A DNA stretch of 64,000 nt. It comes from Leucocoprinus leucothites (Eukaryota > Basidiomycota > Agaricomycetes > Agaricales > Agaricaceae). Location: assembly GCA_013368445.1 (NCBI GenBank), contig JAACJO010000015.1:744001-808000 (forward strand). The letters are read 5' to 3'. Below the pieces are notes generated by a model. That model did not search any database. It was given only the letters and a program-made list of their open reading frames with translations, and was not told where the DNA came from. This document shows, one piece after another, positions 24,014-40,100 of the stretch (position 1 is the first letter of the stretch; each line of letters opens with the position of its first letter). The position numbers and the translations under genes were made by a program.

Positions 24014-25779
24014 TTCGAGCTGAGCAAAAATTATGAGCCAGAGGATTGATTCAGAGGCAGCTAGAGTACGCTGCCTTAAATAATAAGATATAACGTCGCC
24101 TCAGTCAGGGTTCCGATTAGCCATGAGCTTTGACAGGGCGCAGACGGGCCGGAAATGAGTGCCATTAGAAAGCGCATACGGCGCGTTTCCTCCAGGTACT
24201 TTGCATGCATATTAAAAGAATTCTCGGGTTGTTGCAACGTGCCCAAGGCTCCAGATAGACTTGGCAGTTGTAGACATACGAGAGGCATTTGAGCCCGATC
24301 ATGTTGGGAATAATAGAGACAAAAGGAGCTAACGAGAATCACCTGGCAGGTGCGGCTTCGACAGAGTTTTCGATGGATTTGCCTCTCAGTCAGTGAGGTA
24401 AGTGGATACTCCATGGTGCGGCTTCGACAGCTCAACACCGTTCTGTACGTCTTGAAACTTGCCTCGGTTATTGCCGTTCGGATCTTGCTTGAAGACTTCA
24501 GGAGATACACGGGGCGGCGCTCATAATCTACCGGCGCCATCCAAGATGCGAGGAGCTTTACGGACCTGCTGAGACCGAATTTTCGGGACTTCAGGGACAA
24601 TGAGAGTGCGATAGACGGCGATATAGGTCTGGAATCGACCTTTGCATTACTCTGAAGGCAATTGACCCAACGAGACCACAATCTTCCTTCTTCCTATGGT
24701 TCGTGGATGCCTCTCCTGTAGTTCGGCTGGATACATATCAATGGATGAGTACTGACGGACCGAGAAGATGGTACAGTCTGACGAGTGACGAAGGCACAGC
24801 GCTTGATTAATATTACGCTCAACAGAAGCCATTACCTCAACATTCAAGATTCTAAGCTGTTTTCTATTGGTCACGTTTAAAAGCATCGTTTTGTATTACT
24901 CACCTTTATTTTTGAAAGTCTGGTTTAGGAGGTGTTGAGTCGACACTCAACTTTACCGCTGCACTTAGCCTCGTACTTGAGATACGGATGAAGAAACCCC
25001 GGGTTTTAACCCTACGTTTGACGACTGGAGTATGTTTGTCGAAGTCCACATTCATACTGACGCAGATATTCGAGTCAGCAATGTCGCCGGACTTCTTGGA
25101 AGATACTACTCTTGGAAAGAATACAGTCATGTGTCAAAAAGCTGGGGTAGTATCCGTACGCCACCAATAATGAGTCAATAATGAGTTCACACTCCCGCGA
25201 GCGTCTAACTAGATCATTAAAAGGCATTAAGATACTTCGTCGCTTGGCTACCTTTCGGGAGAGTCGTTTGCGTGCTTGAGGCTGAAGGTTAGATATTAAG
25301 GCACAGTCGCAACAACGATCGCGAATGCCACTCGAGTCTGCCTCTAAACTTCAAAGCAAATTTCTGCAGCCTCAGAATTTTAAGGACTCGGGGCTCGTCT
25401 GCAGTGATTCTGAAACTTGAAGCTAATCCCGCCGATGAAGTGTGCGGACAGGAGTGGGGCTCATCTGTGGTCGACCACGTTACACGTACAGTAGTATTAG
25501 GTCATGTAAAATATATTCTCTTTGATAAGCACGTCTCCAAACGTAAAGGTGACACAAGTGACAAACCAGACTCAGAATAACTGAAGGAAAAGGTCAAGAG
25601 GAGAAAGAAGGGAGTGACCGAAAATGCCAGAACCTGAACAGAGAAAGGTACTTGCCACCATCAATGATCACACTCTAGATCAGGAGACCGATAAGATAAC
25701 GTGACATTTGATTGAGTCAAGAAATTTCAATTACAAAAAACTTGGACTGATCTCTCTCAACGTCCATACTCAATTAAAA
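24014..25779. other. Intergenic, no supported gene
   Basis: Holds the upstream region of the DUF6534-like gene and the promoter of SPE3-LYS9. The longest ORF (24076-24681, minus, 201 codons) has no recognisable motif or hydrophobic pattern and could be chance or the remnant of a gene. A second minus ORF at 24647-24886 overlaps its start and might belong to the same unknown remnant. Confidence 0.45.
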
Positions 25780-28381
<2,602 letters not shown>

Positions 28382-28595
28382 AACGCTGTCAGTCGGGCGA
28401 ATATCTATGCATAGGACGAGGCGTGCCTTTGATTTATATGATGTAGTGATAATAGATATTCGTTTTGTGCTCCTGGAGGATTTCGGTCGCGCTGATTTCG
28501 CGCTATGTTGCCGCCGAAAGTGATCAGCGATCAGCATGACGTAAGGGACTTCGTTTATTGTGCGGTGATGATTGCCTTCCCATTCCTCAACCACC
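28382..28595. promoter_or_regulatory. Short tandem intergenic region upstream of the farnesyltransferase beta gene
   Basis: Only 214 bp separate the SPE3-LYS9 stop from the next ATG on the same strand, so this must contain both a 3' end and a promoter. No TATA box is apparent. Confidence 0.5.
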
Positions 28596-30546
28596 ATGAG
28601 CACACAACAACCCACACAACGACGACAAGCTAAACGTACCCCTATTGATGAATATCCTTCTTTGACATCTAGAACACAGCAAGAAACAGAGACTATTCTT
28701 TCAGAGCACGGTATCATTAACGGTGGTGCGTTCTGTCTATGTCATCATTCAGGCCAGACGACCGAGTAGGACCAGAACCCACCTTACAGAAAAATGCACA
28801 TCTACAGTTTTTGGCGAGAAACATGATACAAGGATTTCCTGCACGATATGTATCCCAAGACGCAAGTCAGCCCTGGCTTTTGTTCTGGACATTACAATCG
28901 TTCAGTGCCCTTCAAGTTGGGCTCGATCCTGGAAATCGACAAAGGTAGGATCTCAAAGAACTCCTTGTGTAGACAACCCTAAGCAACATGCTTTAGGGCG
29001 ATCGATAAGATTCTAGCTTGGCAGCACCCCAATGGAGGATTTTCAGGCGGTCCGGGACAGTCGCCCCACCTTTTACCCACATATGCTGCTGTATGTGCGA
29101 TGGCTATTGCTGGCAGGCCAGGGCCTGGTGGAGGATGGGACCAGATTGACCGGTGAGTTAAGTAAGCGCCCATATGTTCGCCTTGCCCTGACTATAGTTT
29201 CAGCCCTAAACTTTATGAATTCTTCATGTCCCTTAAGCAACCTGATGGATCGTTCCGCGTTGCGGAGCACATGGAGGTCGACGTTCGGTATAGTCTCTTA
29301 GCATACATTCTCGTGTTTCTACTAAGCCCTTGTTCTAGAGGAATCTATTGTTTGCTTGTAACTGCTGTTCTACTCAATATAATGACCCCCGAACTCGTTG
29401 AAGGCACGGCAACTTTCCTCGCGTCTTGTCAGACTTACGAAGGTGGATTCTCGTCGGCATCCCACCCATTCTACTCTGTAGAAACCGACCGTGTACTGAG
29501 GTCACCCAAACCCAACCTTGGCGAAGCACATGGGGGATATACCTTCTGTGCTTTAGCCAGTTGGGTTGTCTTGCAAAGTTATCTCAACCTCGAGCCGCCT
29601 CCCGCTAGCTCAATCGGACCCAATAGCCAATGGGGAACAGAATTCACGACAGAACGCCCTAGGGTTGATCTGAAGAGACTCACGCGATGGTTAGCCAATA
29701 TGCAAGGTTCTGAGGTTGAACTAGGCGGGTTCAGAGGAAGGACGAATAAGTTGGTAGACGGATGTTATTCGTGGTGGTGTGGGGGCGCCTTTTCGTTGTT
29801 AGAGGCGCTTGGTATTGGGGGATTGCAAAACCTGACCTCGAAGGATGTTGAAATCGACGAGATCGTTGACGCCGCGAAAGAAGCTGGTGCTTCAAAAGAA
29901 GAGCATCATGATGGATGGGACGATATCGACGAGTCTTTATTCAACCGGAAGGCCTTGCAGGAATACATTATCCTGGCTGGTCAGCACCCAGCAGGTGGGT
30001 TGAGGGACAAACCACCCAAGTGAGTAGTAGACAATCCATATGAGGGCTTGAGCAACTTCTCATCTTACTATATGAAAGGAGCGCAGATTCTTATCACACA
30101 CTCTACTGTTTATCTGGGCTCTCGGCGGCACAGCATCACATTTACCCATCTCACGCAAGAAAGGCAGATACCTTGAAAACCTGGAAAGATGATGGTAAGA
30201 TCTCATGACATTTTGAACGCATTGAGTGACACCCGATATCGAATCCAGAGTCGCCCTACAACACTCTTCGAAAAGCAGTTTTTGCAGATGTAATTAGCTG
30301 GACTGAGGAAGATGGCACTGCCAAAGTGATAGGGCCAGCAGCCACGAATCGCCTTGTATGTATCTTCCAGCAACAGTGCTGCCTTTATCGACTAACAAGT
30401 CACTCGTTTAAAACCAGAACGCAACGCATCCCCTAACGAATCTCACTATCACACATACTGAGGGAATCATGAAACATTTCTATGGACAGGAGATACCTTC
30501 TCGACCATTTATAAAGCCGATGGGAACGAAGAGAGAGTCGAAATAG
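28596..30546 (+). CDS. RAM1: Protein farnesyltransferase subunit beta
   Basis: Catalytic beta subunit that attaches farnesyl to CAAX proteins such as Ras, mating pheromones and lamin-like proteins; works with an alpha subunit not in this window. Exon 1 (ATG 28596) encodes a polar N-terminus. Later exons show prenyltransferase alpha-alpha toroid repeats: ILAWQHPNGGFSGGPGQ, LPTYAAVCAMAIAG, SLKQPDGSFRVAEHMEVDVRG, CQTYEGGFSS, EAHGGYTFCALASWV, GGFRGRTNKLVDGCYSWWCGG and DSYHTLYCLSGLS. The zinc ligands Asp/Cys (DGCYSWW) and His (SYHT) are present, as is the RTNKLVDGCYS diphosphate-binding region. Two extra inserts (around GPNSQWGTEFTTERP and DAAKEAGASKEEHHDG) lengthen the chain. Stop TAG at 30544-30546. 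About seven introns, mostly near 50 bp. Farnesylated substrates connect it to mating and growth signalling. Confidence 0.93.
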
Positions 30547-30823
30547 GAAAATTAGGGGGCTTTGGTTATAACATATTAAAGGCTAGGTTTTCTTATAAGA
30601 TTTATATGTAGTCCGTAAATACAACAAACTCGCAAAAACTGGGGCAGTTGGTTGAACAGTTTCCAGTGGACAACGGCTTTAACACATATCCCTTCCGCTG
30701 CAAAGTTCTCGAATCGGCAAAAGGTTAACTACAGTTAATAAGGAAATATACAAGAATAATTTACACGGACATTAAGCCCTGATCAAGCTACAGAAGCCTG
30801 GACAGGAGAGATTTTGTAAATCT

Positions 30824-32231
30824 CTAGGCATGTCCAAGTTCACTAAAATCGTTCTTATGAGAGCGTATATCCAAATCGATCTGTCCAATGCTCTCATCAT
30901 ATGTCCTCCCTATATGATACACATTCCGTGGCGGGTACCCTCCAATTCCACCATTTGAAACGCGGGCATCGTTACTTGTCGTCAGGTTGATCGTCGTTTC
31001 CTCGCGCAGTAGCCCCAAATCAACTCGTGAGTTGAAAATGACCATCATTGAGTTGGAGTAAAGTTTTCCGATGACGAATGCTGGTACGAGAAAGTATCCT
31101 GTGTGAGGGCAGGCTTCAAATAGCACTTGGTCAATGATAGCAACTGCAGCTGGGATACCAGAGTCAACAGACAGTGAATATTAGTGATCGAATCAACTTA
31201 CCTGTTAACGAGCCGGTGCCGACCACGAGGCGAATGATTTTTCGCACAAGCGCTTGTGTTTTCTCTCGAACCCCTGAGTTCAGTTTTGGGAGCTATTTCA
31301 CAGAGTAAGGGATTGTGGTAGAAACATCTTGACCATTGACTCACATAATACGACATTGCTATTGCGATGACGATATCACATGCGGCACTGGTGGCGTTAA
31401 ACAGCTAGGCAATCGGGTTAAAGCACAGCCTAAGTATAAGAATTAGAGGATGAGATTTACCCCATGTCCAACCCGGTCTGTCATAGTATCAAGATGCCTC
31501 ACGTCCTTGGCAATAAACCCGCGTATGCCCGATATGAACGCACCCACACACTGTATCACGGCCATCTATGAGGAATAATGAGGAGGTGGTAGGACACATA
31601 AATCAGGAAAGAACGTACACTACAGATAAGGACAGGGACTATTTTTGAATTCGATAACACCCTGATTCGATAGGCGTAGAAGATTTGTACTAAGAAGCCC
31701 ACTGAATTGACGTCAGCTTCAGGTAAGACCGCGTTTACCCAATTACGTACCGCATCCTGCAACGATAGGCGCCGAGAATCCGGTTAGGTGCGTCGCAGTG
31801 ATAGCACCGGGATTTCCGAATCCTTTAGCAAATGCCTCAAACATGTCGTTTGCAATGACAATAACTTGAGCCGTCTCCATTAGAAACACAACTCCCACCA
31901 ACCATCTGCTAGCGGCCCTGTCGTGAGGGAAAGCGAGGAAGTAGATGTCTCGAGGTTTGTGAATATCTCTATAGAAAGTGATTTTCCAAATGACTCACAG
32001 ACTTGAACGGCTAGCACTCCATAAAGTCCCCATGCAAAAAGGTAACCAATAATCTGTTCTAGCTATAAGTATCACTCAAAGTCAAGAAAATTAGCAATAC
32101 ACCCACAAGAGGACCAGACCTTTAGAAGGGTTAGAAGGAGAGATTCAGATATTTGTATAAACTACTCACGTCTTAACGAGCTCCGGTGAAATGGTAACTG
32201 GTGGATTACCGGTACTTGAAGGAAGTGACAT
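30824..32231 (-). CDS. DUF6534-like seven-helix membrane protein (copy 1 of a tandem pair)
   Basis: ATG at 32231 gives a polar start (MSLPSSTGNPPVTISPELVK). Small exons follow with helices GYLFAWGLYGVLAVQV and ASRWLVGVVFLMETAQVIV, then MFEAFAKGFGNPGAITA, FSAPIVAGC, FLVQIFYAYRIRVLSNSK, a helix with MAVIQCVGAFISGI, LFNATSAACDIVIAIAMSYY, the loop KLNSGVREKTQALVRKIIRL and VVGTGSLT. The last exon holds FLVPAFVIGKLYSNSMMVIFNSR, the C-terminal hallmark, and a Ser/Asp-rich cytoplasmic tail; stop at 30824-30826. The pattern of about seven hydrophobic helices in short exons matches fungal DUF6534 proteins, whose role is unknown. Paralogue of the gene at 34056-35453, same strand, so the pair arose by tandem duplication. 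Confidence 0.78.
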
Positions 32232-34055
32232 CTTCGATTGCACAAGGGTTCAGAAATACGCAGTGATTGTGCCACAGAAATCACGACACGGTAAGGTCCT
32301 GTGCTGACCAGGACAAGCGGGAACAGAGATAAAGAACAGGACAGACAAACGAGAGGAAGAAAGAGAGTTGGAAAGAGAGCCAGATCCTCTGCTTAAACAT
32401 GATAGCCATGACATCCAACAGGTAGGCAGACGGAGAGGTGATCAAAGAAGCATTAGGATACGGAGAGTTCTATATATAACCTCCCTTTCTCACCTCCATC
32501 TAGTTCTCCGTATTCAAATTGATAACAACCCACTTTCTGATGTGTACATCAGTCAATCGGTTGGGCATGCGTGAAGGAGCAGCGACACTTCCATCCTTTG
32601 TTAAAAGTGATTATCTCGTGGTGTCCTGCCATCCAATCGGGGCTTGAACGGGGCGAAATTGAATATATAAGACGCTCTAGATAAACCAAAGCCTTCGTAG
32701 GAGCCGTCATCATGGTGGCGCGATAGGATTCAAGGGAAACCGTTATTCCGCACCTAAAACTCTTTTTAGGAACTTCTAGAGTTTGGGTCTCAATTCGGTG
32801 TAGTAACCGACCGGTGTTAACATGGGGTCCTCCAGCGCCAAACGACAAGCGAATGGCATCTTACACATGAATTGAAAAGAGGCGCTTCGATCATCTCGCT
32901 TAAGACGTGTCGTGTGTCAGGTATGCCACGGTGAGAGCTGAAAACACTCGGAGTGTATGTACTCGAGCAACGGTCACCCCACCTTACAGCCAGCGTAGGG
33001 GTAAACTTGGGGCATATCAGGGGCGTATTTGACGGCATGGTTCCTGAGAGAAAATATGTTGTCGGGAAAGTGGAGAGCTCGGGGACTGACGTAGCCAGAC
33101 AGCACATAAAGGTCAGAGTTTATTCTGAGCACTTCCACATGAATGCTTATCACAGACCTAAACATTGTTGGAGCCATGCGCCTCCGGCTACTAGAAATTG
33201 GAATCCCATTGGTGTGCAATGTACATCAATTCGGCGGAGAAAAGCAGCAACATACCATATGGATATTTTACCACGTCACAGTGAACAGGTTAAAGACGAT
33301 TGAATTTCCGCGGACGACGATAGGTACTTGGGAAAAATATCTGAAGCCAGACTCTGAGAGGCGTTACACAAACAGTAGTAACGTGATGTCAGAAGTGGAT
33401 GGGGCTGCGCTTCTGTCTATACACCAGTCACGGTAATCACCGAGCCGGCCAGCGCATTGAATTACTAGCTCACAAACCAGAGGGGCTGAGATTTATCTTG
33501 CCTCGAGTCGGGCGTCGCGAGCTCTGTAGTGAGTGATTTGGAGTGAACTAGACATGCAGTTTGCATTTTTTAGTTTACTCTTGTACCTCATAATTTGGGT
33601 TGACTCACAGGCACTCATCGTCTTACAACCTTTTTGTACTACTTATGCTATCACTTAGGCCACTGATTTGCCTGAGGTCATTATTTTCTTGTCCTGTTTA
33701 AGTACAAGTGGGGTAGTTATATGTCATGTACATCTCATCTCCTCAGTATGATCTAGTAAAGAGCTTTATTCAGTCCTCTCAACGATACAGCGCACCTGCC
33801 AATACCGCTCTCATTTCCACCCCTGTTAGGTTGCTCCAGGTTCGGGCTGAAAATTACAAGGAGACAATAGGTAGCTCCCGACGCTCTGAATCGTGAGTGT
33901 CTCAAGCATGGGTTGGTACTTTAAGATTATTGTTCATGGAGCGGTGATTGACCTGGTGGGGGTGACTACAGCAGTCAACTCATGCAAAAATACAATTACA
34001 CAGAAGTCGAAAAAATACAAATGAAAGCAAAAGCCAGGAGAAATCGACAGAGCAT
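32232..34055. other. Intergenic between two tandem DUF6534-like genes
   Basis: About 1.8 kb. A TATA-like element on the minus strand (GAGGTTATATATAG at about 32470-32483) lies some 240 bp upstream of the first copy's ATG. Short ORFs such as 32953-33303 (+) and 33143-33436 (+) have no recognisable features. No mobile-element signs. Confidence 0.5.
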
Positions 34056-35453
34056 CTATCTATGCCCAAGTTCAATAAAATCCTTTTTGCCAGAGCGTAT
34101 TTCTGATTCGACACCCCTAAGTGTTTCATCCCCGCCGCTGCTTATATGATATACATTGCGTTGAGGGTACCGTCCAATTTGCGAATTGTTGGATAGATTG
34201 ACTCCCGTCTCCTCACCCTGTGAGCCAAACTCAACCCGTGAATTAAAGATAACCATCATCGAGTTGGAGTAAAGTTTTCCAATCACGAAGGCTGGTGTGA
34301 GGAAGTATCCTGTACCGGGAAAAGCCTCGAACAGAATCTGATCAATGATCGCAACCGCGGCTAGGAAAGCAAATCAACTCGAGTTCAGCCTTGCCACTCA
34401 TATGCTTACCTGTCAGCGATCCAGTTCCGACAACCAGGCGAATAATTCTGCGAATACGGGCGTGCGTTGATGCTCGAACTCCTGAGTCCAATTTCGGGAG
34501 CTGTTTCTTTGAGTTAGGGATAATTTTGAAAGCGCTGACAAGAATCAACCCACGTAGTATGACATTGCGATCGCAATAACTATGTCGCAAGCTGCGCTGG
34601 TGGCATTGAAAAGCTAAAAGGTGATAAGGTTGGATTCTGCAAGAATTACGAGTGAGGGGCACGTACTCCATGACCGACCCGGTCCGTAATGGTATTGAGA
34701 TTTCTAACATCCTTTCCGATGAATCCACGAATTCCAGAGATGAAGGCCCCGACACATTGTATCAATGCCATCTGTTCGGAATATGACAAAATAGAAATTT
34801 GAGAGTAGGAGAAGAGTATACCAAACAGATTAGAATGGGCACTATCTTCGATTCTGATAGTACCTTGATGCGATAAGCATAGAACAACTGTACCAGGAAC
34901 CCCACTGAACCGTCATCAGAGCAGAAGCTAAGAATTAAGTACAGAAAACGTACCAGTCCCAGCGATGATGGGCGCTGAAAATCCTGACAAGCCCAACGCC
35001 GTGATCGCACCTGGATGCCCGAATCCTCTAGCAAATGCCTCAAACATGTCTCTGGCAATGACAATAACTTGTGCAGTCTCTAGAAGAAACACGACGGCGA
35101 CTAGCCACCTGCTGGCAGACCTGTCGCGTGGGAAAGCGAGGAAGTAAATATCTAGAAGAGATATGAGTAACTCAAGGAAGGCATGACGTTGCAGGGCACT
35201 CACAGACTTGAACAGCCAGCACGCCATAGAGGCCCCAGGCCAAAATATCAGCGATGAGCTGTGTAGCTCGTGAGCCTAGATAAGCGCTATAGATTTCAGA
35301 GAGACGTACAATAGGACCCGCACTGTCTCATAAAGAGCAAATGAGTATTTAGTATAGCGCATATGCATGTAGCGATTAATCAAATGCTTACATCTTGACG
35401 ATGCCTGGCGGAACTGCAACCGGTGCAGGACTTGAGCTTGTAGGAGGCGGCAT
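34056..35453 (-). CDS. DUF6534-like seven-helix membrane protein (copy 2 of a tandem pair)
   Basis: Same exon layout as the neighbour. ATG at 35453 encodes a Pro/Ser-rich start (MPPPTSSSPAPVAVPPGIVK). Following exons give LIADILAWGLYGVLAVQV, a loop and helix with ASRWLVAVVFLLETAQVIVI, MFEAFARGFGHPGAITALGL, FSAPIIAGTG, FLVQLFYAYRIKVLSESK, MALIQCVGAFISGIR, LFNATSAACDIVIAIAMSYY, the loop KLDSGVRASTHARIRRI and VVGTGSLTG. The final exon has YFLTPAFVIGKLYSNSMMVI and a charged tail ending ELGHR; stop at 34056-34058. Conservation between the two copies is strongest in the helices and the KLYSNSMMVIFNSR block and weakest in both tails, as expected for two working membrane proteins under selection. A TATA-like GGCTATATAGATA (minus strand, about 35625-35637) lies some 180 bp upstream. 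Confidence 0.78.
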
Positions 35454-37133
35454 TATAGACACCAAGGTCAGAGAAGGACAGAGCCCAGGTCGAAAGTGAA
35501 CCTGTCGAACGGCTGGTCGCCGATAAAAAGTATTCGCCAAAGAAGAGGCAACGAGAGGAAGCAGCGGCCGAGTGTACAAGAAAGCAAGGTAGATCCGAAT
35601 AAGAGCGCTGGCATACAGGCCTATGTATCTATATAGCCATGGGAGCCCGGCATGTAATCACCAGAGAGGAGATCAGAGTAGCACTTGGACGTGCAAAGTG
35701 CTATAGATAGCCATCAGCACCGCTGTCGTTACTACTGCCTAATAAGAAAGAGACTCAGCTCCACGGACACATTCCCTGATGCCATGCACGTCCATGTATG
35801 TTTCGAAGAGCTGAATGATGTGAACTGACCCAGCACTTGAGGCAACGCGAATAACAATTCCATGGTTTCCAGTGATGTCCCACTGTAAGTCAAGAAAGAC
35901 AAGCAGATCATCCAAGGCACATGTTCACGACTGTATAAGAAGCAGATAAGCAAAATTCAAAGAAGTCATCCCCATCGTTGGATGTAATTTCCCAGAAACC
36001 GCTAGGGCAGTTCCCGGGCTTGTTTAATGAATGGAAGGGTTTCAGGGTGTGATAGCCGACGAATCCTGAGAGACCAAAATCCCGTGATCAATTTCAGTTT
36101 GCTCATGTGGCCGTGCAAAGATCAGAAGTTTGATCAGCTTCTTAGATCTACATAGCCGAATAAGACCCCACGGAGGCATGAGTATCTGAAACATGCTATA
36201 GCCAATCTCATCTCAGGCCCGTATAGAGCTTTTCTTGGAGAGGATTGCACACATTACTATCGTGGTTATGAGCTCAACGTTTCCGCCGATAAGTTTCCTC
36301 ATAAAAACCAGCATTAATTGACAATTGACACAGAGCGCTGCGAAATCGAGTGACCGTGGAATAAATAACACAACCTTGGGAACCCATTCATCATTTCTAT
36401 CAGTTTCATGGCATCCAGGCGTATGCTCATCAGGGATCGCGGATAGAGACGTTGCTGTCTTGCCGCCAACACTGTGACAGAGCGAGAGTCAACTTCGTCC
36501 AAGCACACCAAGCCCATCAACACGATTGAGGGCAATGACAACTCGTGGACGTGGCAAGCACAAAAAAAGACCAACTTCGGTGAAAATTATTCCAGTTTTG
36601 GAAACCTGTCGATCGGAAGCGAGGGACAGCTCATAACAGCACAGGACGACCACTTGGACACTCGATAACAGGGAGTCAAACGCCCTCGATGGCTCACTTT
36701 TTCCATCAAGACTCTAAGAAGTCAAAGCGAATAGATTACATAGACCAATGACAAGTGAATTATGATTAATGAAAAGCCCCTAGGCCTAAGCAAGCAAGGA
36801 AATCTCAAAATATCCTACCAAGATGGATCAATGGATTAAAGTGTGAATAAATATAGGAAACATGATGCCAAGATCCGGAGAAGCATATGGCGCAAGACCA
36901 CATCCTACCACATCCCCTTCCACCCAACTAACTAGTGAATTTCCCAACAAAATCAAGGAACCTAACGGTCTCGAGCGCTCAACTTAGACAGCCAGGCCAA
37001 ACCATTTCCAATGATCGCAGCAAGGTATCGCTCCCTTGAGGTCCACATACGCCGCAGAGGCCGCTCCCCTTTTCTCAGCTCCCAACTCCTCCGGCTCCAG
37101 AGAACTACGCATGATCGAGCATCTGCAACTAGC
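35454..37133. other. Intergenic, no supported gene
   Basis: About 1.7 kb containing the promoter of the second DUF6534-like gene and the 3' flank of the LSH-type helicase gene. ORFs at 35732-35953 (-), 36314-36574 (-) and 36474-36668 (+) lack recognisable motifs. Confidence 0.5.
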
Positions 37134-40100
37134 TCAAGCCGCATCCTCTCCCATCATTGCAGCAAGTGCGTCATTCCCTTGATCCTTCGGCGCTTCATAC
37201 ACAGCAAACGCTGCCTCGTCCCCTTCCTCTCCACTCTCATCGTCACCACCATAACCTGCGGCCTTGGATGAATTCCAGCCCAGCCCACGTTCCTCAAACA
37301 CCTCAGGACTCCTATCCAATAGCATATCCAAGTGTTTATCACTCAGCACTCTTCGTTGCCTCGTCGTCGATTTCCCATTTCTGTTAGCACCACTGTCGTC
37401 ATCTTCATCATCAGGGACGACGTCGATTTTCTCCACTTCGAGACGCAACAAGTCTGCAGCCATATCAGCCATAGCCATAGCGGTGTTATTTGATTTCCCA
37501 GTGGTGGCAGTGGCTCGTGATGCTGGTTTCTTGAACTTGCCTTTCGCAATGACCATGGCTTCAAGTTTCTTTTTCTCCGTTGCGCGTTGCATGATTTTAT
37601 CTTCGACAGTATGGGCGCTAATGAGTCGGTATACGAGCACAGGCTTCGTTTGGCCTATGCGGTGTGCTCGGTCTTGGGCTTGAGCATCCATTTGTGGATT
37701 CTGAAGGGTTATTCGTTGAGAATCAGGATCATCTTATACAATACAAACGGGACGACGTACCCAGTCTTGGTCGTAAAAGATAACTGTATCGGCGGCAGTC
37801 AGGTTAATACCCAACCCACCAGCTCTCGTACTCAGTAGGAAAATCTTAGGAGAATCTTTCGTCGCCGACTGGAATAGATTCATCTGCTCTCTTCGTTCAC
37901 CGGGTGAACTCTTTCCATCAATACGACAGATTTTCCAGCCCATGAAGTCCGTTGCCCAGTCCTACTCGCTCAAATCAGCATCCGGTACATAATCAGAAAC
38001 GCGTGAATCAAGTCGCACCTCAATGATATCGAGCATAGTCACGAACTGGCTAAACACCAATACACGATGACCGCGTTTAAGCAATTCTCGCAGTAAACGA
38101 TCAAGGACCATCATCTTTCCACTGGCGTTAATCAACTCTGCACCGAGAATGGGTTCATTGGTCTTTGGATCGATAGGCCAGTCGAATAAGAATGGATGTG
38201 AGCAAACTTTTCGGAGCTGCATGACCGCATTTTGGAGCTTCATGTTGTTCACGACTTTAGCTGTAAACCGGGTGCATGGGGTGAGCGAGGATAGACGTTG
38301 TGGGTAGGCTCAGAATACTACCTTTTGCCTTTGACTGATAGTCCAATGCAGCACGTCTCTGCTCTTCCTCCTCCTCCTTCTGAGATGTCTGCCGCTTCAA
38401 ACCACGCTCATCGACCATTCCTTTATCCAACATCTCAAAATACTTGTCATCGTCTCCATCCACGTCGTAGTTCTTCTTTCCTTTACCCTTCCGTAGCCGC
38501 CTGGGCGACGTTGAAGTCTTCTTCGGCTCATCCTCCTCTTCGTCTTCCGCTTTCTGTGCTTGAGTCGAAACTTGCTTCGCACCGCCCTTGGCCGTCCCAC
38601 CAGCAAGCAACCATCTTCTAATGTTTCCGCTTAGAACTGCCTGATATGCTTCCTTCTGACGGACACTGAGAGGCGCGTAGAGAACGTATTCTTTCTTTGG
38701 AGGAAGACCGCCTTGGCCGTTTTCGTCATTCCCGAGCACATCGACTTTGAGTCGTCGTAGAAGGAAGGGTTTGAGGATGGCGTGGAGGGAGGAAATAATT
38801 TGTGTCGTTTGGTCGGAAGGAAGTGTGGAATTAAGTGTTGGAATACTAAACCAGTCTTGGAAAGCATCAAGGTCGTCGAAGATGTCGGGAAGAATGAAGT
38901 TCATTAGTGACCATAATTCGGTGAGATTATTCTAGTAGAGTGGTTGTCAGACCGTGGCCAACGAGTATAAACACGTATTCTCACATGTAGTGGTGTTCCA
39001 GTCAGGATCATTCGTCCGGCACTTGGGTATTTCTTGATCTCGCGCATCAGTGCGCAGTCTAAGTTCTTCAGCCGGTGGCCCTCGTCGACAACAATGTAAC
39101 CCCAATCATATTTTGTAAGATGTGCACGATCCTTGATAATCATTTCGTAGGTAGTAAGGACAATGGGGAACGACGCGTTCGGATCTTCCTCTGCCACTTC
39201 CTGATCCTCATCATCTGAGTCTTCGATTACAATAGGATCGGCAGCCTTGCCCTTTCGCCCCTTCGAGCTTCGAGCAGACGTGCTGGGTCTGAATTTGGCT
39301 TTGCTTTTCGCCTTAAATTTCTTAACCTGAGGTTTCGGAGCGTTGAGATGCGGGGGTGCCATAGCCGTGCGACGTAGTTCTGCACGCTCAGCGGGGGTCC
39401 CGTGATATATAACGACGGGTATCTATCGTGCACTCGGTTAGTTGGAGAAAAACGAAGAAAATGAGTCGACATACCGTAGGTGCAAACTTTTGATACTCAT
39501 CGTACCAATTATGCAGTACGCTCAGAGGACATACGACGAGGAATGGACGGGTATTATGACATTCACGAAGATATGCGCTGAAGGCAATGGTTTGTAGTGT
39601 TTTCCCGAGACCCATTTCGTCGGCTGGATGAAGGGTATCAGTGTAAACTCTATAAACGTTTCTGAAACAGGTAACTGACCGAGGATACCACTGATACCGT
39701 TTTGATCCAACGAGACCATCCATTGCACCCCTTCCAATTGGTATTGCTTCAATTTGGCGCCTGTCACAAGCGCTGGTTGTTCAAACACAGGATGTTCTTC
39801 GGCCTCGACAGCAACAGGTTCTCCACTCTCAGTTTTCAGTCGCTTGGTCTGAAAGTCTTCATCTGCGCGCTGAGCTCGGCCTCGTTTCTTCCCAGTTTTA
39901 CTGGTGTCTTGTTTCGCCTTTTTCGCTTCTTGTGCTGCTAAAAACCTCTTCTTGTCTTCTTCCATTCGCTCGGCAAGAATGCTCGTGTACACGGTTGACT
40001 TTTCGAGGATGAACTTTAGTCTCGCTAAGCGACGAGAAGCCTCCTGGAAGAATTCAATATAGAAACAACTGAGATAGAGACCACGACGTACATCATCTAC

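Noticed and set aside
24076..24681. 201-codon minus-strand ORF
   Set aside because: No motif, hydrophobic pattern or splice context; composition unlike the neighbouring genes. Kept only as an open question.
32953..33303. 116-codon plus-strand ORF between the DUF6534-like genes
   Set aside because: No family features; overlapping ORFs of similar length occur on both strands here.
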